Below the pieces are notes generated by a model, which made no database searches, was not told the origin of the DNA, and saw nothing but the letters and a program-made list of their open reading frames with translations. A DNA stretch of 6,361 nt from Verrucomicrobiota bacterium (GTDB taxonomy: Bacteria > Verrucomicrobiota > Verrucomicrobiia > Opitutales > UBA953), in NCBI GenBank assembly GCA_009917805.1, contig RGES01000078.1, positions 1 to 6,361 on the forward strand. Reading direction: 5' to 3'. Positions 1-6,331 of this stretch are shown piece by piece. Positions within the stretch are counted from its first letter, which is position 1. Every line of letters begins with the position of its first letter. A program made the translations under genes and the position numbers.

Positions 1-180
1 AAGCCGGCCGGCGAATGGAACACCTTCACGACGGTCTGCGACGGGAACACGGTCACGATCCTCGTCAACGGCAAGGAAGTGAACAAGGCCACCGGCACCA
101 ACCTCTCGGAAGGCTTCATCGGCCTCCAGGTCGAAGGCGGCGCCTTCGAGGTCAAGCGCTGCACCCTCGAACCCCTGTAA
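1..180 (+). CDS. DUF1080 / 3-keto-disaccharide hydrolase family protein, C-terminal fragment (5' end outside window)
   Basis: Frame 1 is open from the first base to a TAA at 178-180 and gives the last 59 residues of a protein that begins upstream. The pattern GEWNT, then an alternating beta-strand stretch with TVTILVNGKEV, then GFIGLQVEGGAFEVKRCTLEPL, is the typical end of a DUF1080 domain (PF06439, concanavalin-like jelly roll). In this family the W-N-T and V-N-G-K segments are followed by a Gly-rich strand and a final 'I/L-x-L' strand. The family is named for hydrolysis of 3-keto-disaccharides, but many members are untested. The first 23 bases are identical to bases 688-710 of the next gene, in the same frame, so the two genes are paralogous. 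Only 42 bases separate them, which suggests co-transcription. The N-terminus, export signal and full domain count cannot be seen. Confidence 0.85.
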   Translation, partial: KPAGEWNTFTTVCDGNTVTILVNGKEVNKATGTNLSEGFIGLQVEGGAFEVKRCTLEPL

Positions 181-189
181 TTCGGTCCC

Positions 190-213
190 TACCCCTCCAC
201 CTACCCCTACCCC
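190..213 (+). repeat. Four-unit degenerate hexamer tandem repeat (TACCCC) in the spacer
   Basis: The 42-base gap between the two DUF1080 genes is almost purine-free. It contains four hexamers in register: TACCCC, TCCACC, TACCCC, TACCCC. The tract ends about 9 bases before the ATG at 223 and occupies the place where a Shine-Dalgarno sequence would be expected. Its function is unknown. It may be a simple-sequence expansion or part of an unstructured, pyrimidine-rich leader. Confidence 0.6.
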
Positions 214-222
214 TCTTCAGTC

Positions 223-1518
223 ATGCGCCTACTCACCACGCTCCTCGCCGTCGCGGCCTCCGCTCTCTTCGCGGACTCCCCGCCCGCCGGCTTCACCCCG
301 CTGTTCAACGGCAAGGACCTGACCGGCTGGCACGGTTACAATCCGCACTCCGTCGCCAAGCTCACGGGCGAGAAGAAGGACGCGATGCTCGCCAAGATGC
401 GCGAGGAGTTCCCGCAGCACTGGTCGGTGAAGGACGGCGAGATCCTCAATCCGGGCACCGGCGCTTACGCCACGACCGACAAGGACTACGGCGACTTCGA
501 ACTGCTGCTGGAATACAACATGGCCCCCAAAGGCGATTCGGGCGTCTACCTCCGCGGCGTGCCGCAGGTGCAGATCTGGGACCCCACCGATGAGAAATCC
601 TTCAAGCACGGCTGCCAGCTCGGCTCCGGCGCGCTCTGGAACAACTCTCCCGGCAAGCCCGGCAAGGATCCGCTGGTGCTGGCCGACAAGCCGGCCGGCG
701 AATGGAACACGCTCCGGGTCGTGATGACCGGCGCCCGTGTCAGCGTCTGGCTCAACGGCAAGCTGACCGTCGACCACGCCACGCTCGAGAACTACTACGA
801 CCGCAAGGCCTCCATCCCCGCCAAGGGCCCGATCTGCCTCCAGACCCACGGCGCCCCCATTCGCTGGCGCAACCTCGCGATCCGCGAGATCGGCGGCGCC
901 GAGGCCAACCAGATCCTCGCCGCCCACGGCAAGGCGGGCTTCAAGTCCATCTTCAACGGCAAGGACTTCACGGGCTGGGCCGGTCCGGTCGAGAATTACG
1001 AGGTGGCCGACGGCGCCCTGCGCTGCAAGACGGGCAAAGGCGGCACGCCCTACTTCAACCAGGATCTCACCGATTTCGCGGCGCGTCTGGAATTCAAGCT
1101 CCCCGCCGGCGGCAACAACGGCCTGGCGCTCCGCTACCCCGGCACGGGCGACACCGCTTACGTCGGCATGTGCGAACTGCAGGTGCTCGATGATAATTAC
1201 GAAAAAGTGAAGGGGAAGATCGACCCTCGCCAGGCCCACGGTTCCGCGTACGGCATGGTCGCCGCCCAGCGCGGCTTCCAACGCCCGATCGGCGAATGGA
1301 ACTTCCAGGAGGTCAACGTCGTGGGCTCGACCATCAAGGTCGAACTCAATGGCTTCCTCATCCTCGACGCCGACCTCTCCAAGGTCGACATGGCCACGGT
1401 GATGGCCAAGAAGCCTCACCCGGGCAAGGACCGGAAGAACGGGTTCTTCGGTTTCGCCGGCCACAACGACGCCGCCGAGTTCCGGAATATCGAGCTCAAG
1501 GACCTGGCCGCCAAGTAA
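223..1518 (+). CDS. Secreted protein with two tandem DUF1080 (3-keto-disaccharide hydrolase family) domains
   Basis: The product has 431 residues. Residues 1-17 (MRLLTTLLAVAASALFA) form a Sec signal peptide, with likely cleavage at ALFA-DS. Domain 1 spans about residues 23-223: it opens with FTPLFNGKDLTGWHG, has a long helical insert (about 41-66, ending HWSVKDGEILN), a GDSGVYLRG-VPQVQIWD core, and GEWNTLRVVMTG with VWLNGK. Domain 2 spans about 239-428: FKSIFNGKDFTGWAG, YEVADGALRC, GGNNGLALRYPGTGD, CELQVLDD, GEWNFQEV and VELNG. Each domain has the concanavalin-like PF06439 pattern, so the protein is a double-domain member, whereas many relatives have one. Characterised family members cleave 3-keto-glycosides outside the cytoplasm, but the substrate here cannot be read from sequence. 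The ATG at 223 is chosen because it gives a clean signal peptide; no Shine-Dalgarno sequence precedes it. The gene is followed directly by a terminator, so it probably ends a transcription unit with the upstream paralogue. Confidence 0.9.
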   Translation: MRLLTTLLAVAASALFADSPPAGFTPLFNGKDLTGWHGYNPHSVAKLTGEKKDAMLAKMREEFPQHWSVKDGEILNPGTGAYATTDKDYGDFELLLEYNMAPKGDSGVYLRGVPQVQIWDPTDEKSFKHGCQLGSGALWNNSPGKPGKDPLVLADKPAGEWNTLRVVMTGARVSVWLNGKLTVDHATLENYYDRKASIPAKGPICLQTHGAPIRWRNLAIREIGGAEANQILAAHGKAGFKSIFNGKDFTGWAGPVENYEVADGALRCKTGKGGTPYFNQDLTDFAARLEFKLPAGGNNGLALRYPGTGDTAYVGMCELQVLDDNYEKVKGKIDPRQAHGSAYGMVAAQRGFQRPIGEWNFQEVNVVGSTIKVELNGFLILDADLSKVDMATVMAKKPHPGKDRKNGFFGFAGHNDAAEFRNIELKDLAAK

Positions 1519-1534
1519 GCGCCCCTCCCGGCGC
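1519..1534 (+). other. Short all-GC hairpin directly after the stop codon
   Basis: GCGCC (1519-1523) and GGCGC (1530-1534) can form a five-pair all-GC stem with a six-base CCTCCC loop. It starts on the first base after the TAA at 1516-1518. It has no T-run of its own. It may assist the stronger hairpin six bases downstream or protect the 3' end of the mRNA. Confidence 0.4.
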
Positions 1535-1539
1535 CTTTC

Positions 1540-1564
1540 AAAACCCCTCGAAAGAGGGGTTTTT
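1540..1564 (+). terminator. Intrinsic (Rho-independent) terminator after the double DUF1080 gene
   Basis: AAAACCCCTC (1540-1549) pairs perfectly with GAGGGGTTTT (1554-1563) around a GAAA tetraloop (1550-1553), and the run of T continues to 1564. This is a 10-pair stem with a GNRA loop and a U-tract, beginning 22 bases after the stop codon. It separates the DUF1080 genes from the next transcription unit. The A-run on the left arm means it could also stop transcription from the other strand, but no converging gene is seen. Confidence 0.9.
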
Positions 1565-1577
1565 CATTAACTGCACA

Positions 1578-1605
1578 TTGCTATGAACCAGCGGCGGTCT
1601 TTACT
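1578..1605 (+). promoter_or_regulatory. Weak candidate sigma-70-type promoter for the cytochrome/DUF1549/DUF1553 gene
   Basis: TTGCTA (1578-1583) and TTTACT (1600-1605) are spaced by 16 bases. Each matches four of six consensus positions. The stretch lies between the terminator and the ATG at 1626, where a promoter is needed if the terminator is efficient. It is a local AT-richer patch in a GC-rich background. The match is weak, so this rests mainly on position. Confidence 0.22.
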
Positions 1606-1625
1606 GTCCTTCATCGCAAGCCCCC

Positions 1626-4600
1626 ATGCGTCTTTCCCGCTCCCTTCTCGCCCTTGCCGGCGCCCTGCTCGTCTCCTCGGTGGAGGCCGCCGAGCGCATC
1701 CAGTTCAACCGCGACATCCGGCCGATCTTCTCCGACACCTGCTACGCCTGCCACGGGCCTGACGAGAACAAGGTGAAGGGCAAGCTGCGCCTGGACTCCT
1801 TGGACGCCGCCCGCAAAGGCGGCAAATCCGGCGAGCCTGCCATCCTGCCCGGACATCCGGAAAAGAGCGAAGTGATGAAGCGACTCCTCACGAAAGACGC
1901 CGACGATCACATGCCGCCCGCCGAGTTCCACAAGGTGCTCTCGAAGGATCAGATCGCGCTCGTCGAACGTTGGATCAAGGAGGGCGCCGAATACCAAGGT
2001 CACTGGGCTTTCCAGACGCCGGTCAAGCCTGCCGTCCCGACCATCCCTACCGGCGGCAACGCGATCGACGCCTTCCTCGCCCAAGGCCTCGCCGCCAAGG
2101 GACTCAAGCCGAACGGCGAAGCCCCCAAGGCCACCCTCCTCCGTCGTGCCGCGCTCGACCTGACCGGCCTGCCACCCTCTGACGCCGACCTGCAGGCCTT
2201 CCTGGCCGACTCCTCCGCCGCGGCGTGGTCCAAGGCGATCGACCGTCTCCTCGCCTCGCCCCACTACGGCGAGAACATGGCGATGCAGTGGCTCGACTTC
2301 GCCCGTTACGCCGACTCCAACGGCTTCCAGAGCGACACGCAGCGCACGATGTGGCCCTATCGCGACTGGGTCATCAAGGCCTTCAACGACAACAAGCCGT
2401 TCGACGCCTTCACGGTCGAACAGCTCGCCGGCGACCTCCTGCCGAACGCGACCCGCGACCAGATCGTCGCCACGGCTTTCCACCGCAACCACCGCCTCAA
2501 TGGCGAAGGAGGCCGCATCGTCGAGGAATGGTTCGCCGAGAACGTCATCGACCGCATCGAGACCACGGGTTCCACCTGGATGGGACTGACGATGAACTGC
2601 TGCCGCTGTCACGACCATAAGTACGACCCGATCACGCAGAAGGAGTTCTACCAGTTCTTCGCCTATTTCAATTCGAACGACGAATCCGGCGTGCTCGGCG
2701 AATTCGGCGGATCCGGCCGGACCCGCGCCGGCGGCAACACGCCGCCCGTGCTCTCGCTTCCGACGGACGAACAGCAGAAGCAGATCGACGCGACGAGCGC
2801 CACGCTCGCCGCCGCCGAAGCCGCCCTCAAGGAAATCCCGGCCTCCCAGCCCGAACTCTTCGCCCAGTGGCTGGAACGTCAGCGCGCGGCCTTCTCCAAG
2901 GAAGGCGTCGCCTGGCAGCCCCTCGACGGCGAGAAGGTGACCGCCAAGGAGAACGCCGAGTTCAAGCGCCTCGATGACGGCTCCTGGCTCGTCTCCGGCG
3001 GCACCGCCAACAAGGAGACCTACGTCGTCGAAGCCCCGCTGGCAGCCGGCCTGCTCACGGCCGTGCGCCTGGAAGCCCTGCCGGACGATTCCCAGCCGAA
3101 CAAGAGCCTCGGTCGCGCCTCCAACGGCAACTTCGTGCTCAGCGGCTTCGAAGTCCGCCTGCGCGCCGCCGACGGCAAGACGACCAACCTTCCGCTCGTG
3201 AAAGCCGAAGCCGATTACGACCAGCCGGGCTGGAGCATCGCGAAGCTCGCCCCGGCGCCGATGACCAAGGGCAAGGCGAAGAAGGCGGACAACACGAAGG
3301 CCGGATGGGCGATCGGCGGCAACCTGGCCGAGAACCGCGTACCCCGTAAGGCGATCTTCACCCTCGCTCCGACCACGGTCCCCGCCGGCGCGAAGCTGGT
3401 CGTGGTGATGCGTCACGAAGCCGTCTCGCAGCACAGCATCGGCCGCTTCCGGCTTAATCTCTCCGGTCAGGACCCGAAGTTGCTCTCCCTCAAGACCGAT
3501 CCGGCCGCCGAAGCCGCCCGCCGCCTGCTCGCCAAGCCGGCCGACCAGATCACGAAGGCCGACCAGAAGGCGTTGGAGAAGCTCTTCGCCGACAGCCCCG
3601 AACACCCGCGCTCCGCCGCGACCGCGAAGGTCGCCGCGGCCAAGATGGCCCGCGATGCCGCGGTGGCCGCTCCGATCACGGTCATGGTGATGAAGGAACT
3701 CGACAAACCTCGCGATGCTTTCGTGCTGCTGCGCGGCGAATACGACAAGATCGGCCCGAAGGTGGAACGGAAGGTTCCGGCTGTCCTGCCGCCCCTCCCC
3801 GCCGGCGAACCGAACAATCGCCTGGGCTTCGCCCGCTGGCTCGTCAGCGGCCAGCACCCGCTCACGGGCCGCGTCTGGGTCAATCGCGCCTGGGAACGTT
3901 TCTTCGGCGTCGGCCTGGTGAAGACCTCCGAAAACTTCGGCTCGCAGGCCGAGTGGCCGAGCAACCCCGAGCTGCTCGACTGGCTGGCCGTCGAATTCGT
4001 CGACCGCAAGTGGGACATGAAGGCGATGTTCAAGCTGATCATGTCCAGCGCCGCGTACCGCCGCAGCGCCGCGGTCACGCCGGAGATGCTGGAGAAGGAT
4101 CCGGACAACCGCCTGCTCGCCCGCGGCCCCCGCTTCCGCCTGCCGGCCGAAGTCATCCGCGACCAAGCCCTCTGGACGGCCGGCCTCCTGGTCGACAAGC
4201 AAGGCGGGCCGAGCGTGAAGCCCTACATGCCGGAAGCGGTCTGGGACGAGACCAGCGTCTACGGCGACATGCGCAATTACAAGGCGGACACGGGCGAAGG
4301 CCTCTGGCGTCGCTCGCTCTACACGATCTGGAAGCGCACCGCGGCTCCGCCCACGATGCTGCTTTTCGACTCCGCCGGCCGCGAAGTCTGCACGGTCAAG
4401 CGCTCCCGCTCCAACACCCCGATGCAGGCGCTCTCGCTGCTCAACGAGGTCACCTTCGTCGAAGCCGCCCGCAAGCTCGCCGAACAGTCGCTGCGCCACC
4501 CCGGAGACAATGACGCCAAGCTGGCCTGGACCTTCCGCAAGGTGGTCCGCCGCGACGCCACCGCCGCCGAACTGGCCGTCCTCCGCAAGGGCCTCGACAA

Positions 4601-4760
4601 GCGCCTCGCGACCTATGCCGCCGACGCCACGCTCGCCCCGAAGCTGCTCGCCCAAGGCGTGAGCCCGGTCCCGGCCGACCTCGACCGCAACCAGCTGGCC
4701 GCCTGGACGGCCACCGCCAACGTCCTCCTCAACCTCGACGAAACCGTCACCCGCGAATGA
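1626..4760 (+). CDS. Exported di-haem PSCyt1-DUF1549-DUF1553 protein (PSD1 family)
   Basis: The product has 1044 residues, a usual length for this family. Residues 1-22 (MRLSRSLLALAGALLVSSVEAA) are a Sec signal peptide, as expected for a c-type cytochrome matured outside the cytoplasm. PSCyt1 spans about 28-120: the haem motif is C39-Y-A-C42-H43, and M96 in HMPP is a plausible distal ligand. DUF1549 (PSCyt2) spans about 145-350 and carries a second CxxCH, C325-C-R-C328-H329, followed by DHKYDPI. A variable beta-rich region with a Lys/Ala-rich linker (about 544-560) covers about 425-620. DUF1553 (PSD1) spans about 728-1000, with NRLGFARWLVSGQHPLTGRVWVNRAWERFFG, FRLPAEVIRDQAL and SNTPMQALSLLNE. 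The biochemical role is not established; an electron-transfer or redox role is inferred from the haem sites. No clear Shine-Dalgarno sequence precedes the ATG, which is chosen for the signal peptide. The stop overlaps the next start by four bases. Confidence 0.93.
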   Translation: MRLSRSLLALAGALLVSSVEAAERIQFNRDIRPIFSDTCYACHGPDENKVKGKLRLDSLDAARKGGKSGEPAILPGHPEKSEVMKRLLTKDADDHMPPAEFHKVLSKDQIALVERWIKEGAEYQGHWAFQTPVKPAVPTIPTGGNAIDAFLAQGLAAKGLKPNGEAPKATLLRRAALDLTGLPPSDADLQAFLADSSAAAWSKAIDRLLASPHYGENMAMQWLDFARYADSNGFQSDTQRTMWPYRDWVIKAFNDNKPFDAFTVEQLAGDLLPNATRDQIVATAFHRNHRLNGEGGRIVEEWFAENVIDRIETTGSTWMGLTMNCCRCHDHKYDPITQKEFYQFFAYFNSNDESGVLGEFGGSGRTRAGGNTPPVLSLPTDEQQKQIDATSATLAAAEAALKEIPASQPELFAQWLERQRAAFSKEGVAWQPLDGEKVTAKENAEFKRLDDGSWLVSGGTANKETYVVEAPLAAGLLTAVRLEALPDDSQPNKSLGRASNGNFVLSGFEVRLRAADGKTTNLPLVKAEADYDQPGWSIAKLAPAPMTKGKAKKADNTKAGWAIGGNLAENRVPRKAIFTLAPTTVPAGAKLVVVMRHEAVSQHSIGRFRLNLSGQDPKLLSLKTDPAAEAARRLLAKPADQITKADQKALEKLFADSPEHPRSAATAKVAAAKMARDAAVAAPITVMVMKELDKPRDAFVLLRGEYDKIGPKVERKVPAVLPPLPAGEPNNRLGFARWLVSGQHPLTGRVWVNRAWERFFGVGLVKTSENFGSQAEWPSNPELLDWLAVEFVDRKWDMKAMFKLIMSSAAYRRSAAVTPEMLEKDPDNRLLARGPRFRLPAEVIRDQALWTAGLLVDKQGGPSVKPYMPEAVWDETSVYGDMRNYKADTGEGLWRRSLYTIWKRTAAPPTMLLFDSAGREVCTVKRSRSNTPMQALSLLNEVTFVEAARKLAEQSLRHPGDNDAKLAWTFRKVVRRDATAAELAVLRKGLDKRLATYAADATLAPKLLAQGVSPVPADLDRNQLAAWTATANVLLNLDETVTRE

Positions 4761-6220
4761 ACTGCAACGACCGCCAATTCCTCGGACTCGACCCGGCCAC
4801 GCAGATGGCCCTCTCGCGCCGTACCTTCATCAAGGGCTCCGCCGGCGGCATCGGCCTCGCGGCGCTGGGCTCGCTGATGGGCACGCCGGCCTTCGCCGCC
4901 AACCCGGGCCTGGGCTTCCCGAACTTCAAGCCTAAGGCGAAACGCATCATCTACCTCTTCCAGTCCGGCGCTCCGTCTCAGATGGACCTCTTCGACCCGA
5001 AGCCGCAGCTGGAGTCGATGCGCGGCAAGGATCTGCCGGACTCGATCCGCAAGGGCCAGCGTCTGACGACCATGACCTCCGGCCAGAAGAACTTCCCGGT
5101 CGCTCCCTCGATCTTCAAGTTCAAGCAACATGGCCAGTCCGGCAACTGGTTCAGCGAACTGATCCCGCACATCGCCGCGAAGTCCGACGAATGGTGCGTC
5201 GTACGCGCGATGCACACCGAAGCCATCAATCACGACCCGGCGATCACGTTCATGCAGACGGGCAGCCAGCTGGCCGGACGCCCGAGCATCGGCGCCTGGT
5301 CCGCCTACGGCCTCGGCAGCGAGAACGCCGACCTGCCCGCTTACGTGGTGATGACGTCTTTCGGCAGCGGCCGTCCCGACGACCAGCCGCTCTACGACCG
5401 CCTCTGGGGCGCCGGCTTCCTGCCGTCGAAACTCCAAGGGGTGAAGCTCCGCAACAAAGGCGAACGCGTCCTCTACCTCAAGGACCCCGAAGGCATCCCC
5501 CGCGAAGTCCGGCGCGAACAGCTCGACGAGATCGCGGCGCTCAACAACCAGCGTCATGGCGTCCTGGGCGACCCGGAGATCCAGACCCGCATCTCGCAAT
5601 ACGAGATGGCCTTCCGCATGCAGACGAGCGTGCCCGACCTGCTCGACCTCTCGAAGGAGCCGCAGCACGTCCTCGACCTGTACGGCCCCGACGTGAAGCG
5701 CCCGGGCTCCTACGCCTCGAACTGCCTCCTGGCCCGCCGCCTCTGCGAACGTGACGTCCGCTTCGTCCAGCTCTTCCACATGGGCTGGGACCACCACGGC
5801 GGCCTGCCCAAGGCGATCAAGGGCCAGTGCAACGACACCGACCAGGCCACGGCCGGCCTGCTCACCGACCTGAAGCAGCGCGGCCTGCTGGACGATACGC
5901 TCATCGTCTGGGGCGGGGAATTCGGACGCACGACCTACTCGCAGGGATCGCTCACGGAGACCAACTACGGCCGCGACCACCACCCGCGCTGCTTCACGGT
6001 CCTGATGGCCGGCGCCGGCGTCAACAAGGGCACGACCTTCGGCGAAACCGACGACTTCAGCTACAACATCGTCAAGGACGGCGTGCACGTGCACGACCTC
6101 AACGCGACGATCCTGCACCTGATGGGCGTCGAGCACACCCGCCTGACCTACCGCTACCAAGGCCGTGACTTCCGCCTCACCGACATCCACGGCGAAGTCG
6201 TGAAGAAGCTGCTGGCCTGA
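4757..6220 (+). CDS. Tat-exported DUF1501 family protein (alkaline phosphatase/sulfatase-like fold)
   Basis: The product has 487 residues. It starts at an ATG that overlaps the upstream stop as ATGA, which implies translational coupling. The N-terminus carries a twin-arginine leader: S20-R-R-T-F-I-K26, a Gly/Ala/Leu hydrophobic stretch, and likely cleavage after AFA47. An internal ATG (M17) would keep the RR motif, so the exact start is not certain, but the overlap favours 4757. The mature part matches DUF1501 (PF07394), a relative of the alkaline phosphatase superfamily. Candidate metal or active-site positions are SQMDLFD (74-80), H153 with H159-D160, W344-D-H-H347, W385-GGEFGR391, R406-DHH409, and H444-H446-D447. 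The sulfatase C/S-x-P-x-R signature is not present. The reaction is unknown. DUF1501 genes routinely sit directly behind PSCyt1/DUF1549/DUF1553 genes, so the two products probably act together in the periplasm. Confidence 0.93.
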   Translation: MNCNDRQFLGLDPATQMALSRRTFIKGSAGGIGLAALGSLMGTPAFAANPGLGFPNFKPKAKRIIYLFQSGAPSQMDLFDPKPQLESMRGKDLPDSIRKGQRLTTMTSGQKNFPVAPSIFKFKQHGQSGNWFSELIPHIAAKSDEWCVVRAMHTEAINHDPAITFMQTGSQLAGRPSIGAWSAYGLGSENADLPAYVVMTSFGSGRPDDQPLYDRLWGAGFLPSKLQGVKLRNKGERVLYLKDPEGIPREVRREQLDEIAALNNQRHGVLGDPEIQTRISQYEMAFRMQTSVPDLLDLSKEPQHVLDLYGPDVKRPGSYASNCLLARRLCERDVRFVQLFHMGWDHHGGLPKAIKGQCNDTDQATAGLLTDLKQRGLLDDTLIVWGGEFGRTTYSQGSLTETNYGRDHHPRCFTVLMAGAGVNKGTTFGETDDFSYNIVKDGVHVHDLNATILHLMGVEHTRLTYRYQGRDFRLTDIHGEVVKKLLA

Positions 6221-6226
6221 CAGGCT

Positions 6227-6258
6227 GGTTGATAAGGTGAACGGTTGAATCGTTGGCC
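6227..6258 (+). repeat. Degenerate octamer tandem repeat downstream of the DUF1501 gene
   Basis: Four octamers lie in register starting seven bases after the stop codon: GGTTGATA, AGGTGAAC, GGTTGAAT, CGTTGGCC. They share an nGTTGAAn-like core, with the first three clear and the fourth decayed. No stable terminator is formed by this stretch. It looks like a decayed short-period repeat. Its function is unknown. Confidence 0.45.
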
Positions 6259-6331
6259 AGACCTACCCGCACGCAACACCCCTGCAACTTGGTAGTAGCT
6301 GCTAAATCCAATCCTGCGCAGCTGCATCTGC

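Noticed and set aside
1583..1625. An ATG at 1583 beginning MNQRRSLLSFIA, which resembles a leader peptide
   Set aside because: It is out of frame with the cytochrome gene and ends at an early stop after about 59 codons without a domain. The ATG at 1626 gives a proper signal peptide in the right frame.
1611..4655. A 1014-codon open frame on the minus strand opposite the cytochrome/DUF1553 gene
   Set aside because: Its translation is rich in Gly, Arg, Val, Glu and Ala with no domain, and it is the expected antisense shadow of a GC-rich gene that rarely uses TTA, CTA or TCA. The + strand product has a signal peptide and recognisable domains throughout.
4613..6190. A 525-codon open frame on the minus strand opposite the DUF1501 gene
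   Set aside because: It is the same kind of shadow: low-complexity composition and no recognisable motif, while the + strand encodes a clear Tat-exported DUF1501 protein.
4757..6220. The DUF1501 protein as a sulfatase of the fucoidan or carrageenan type
   Set aside because: The C/S-x-P-x-R formylglycine signature is missing and the motif order fits DUF1501. Only the overall fold is shared.
6211..6229. A hairpin GCTGGCC-TGACA-GGCTGGT over the DUF1501 stop codon as a terminator
   Set aside because: Three of seven pairs are G-T wobbles and no T-run follows, so it is not a convincing intrinsic terminator.
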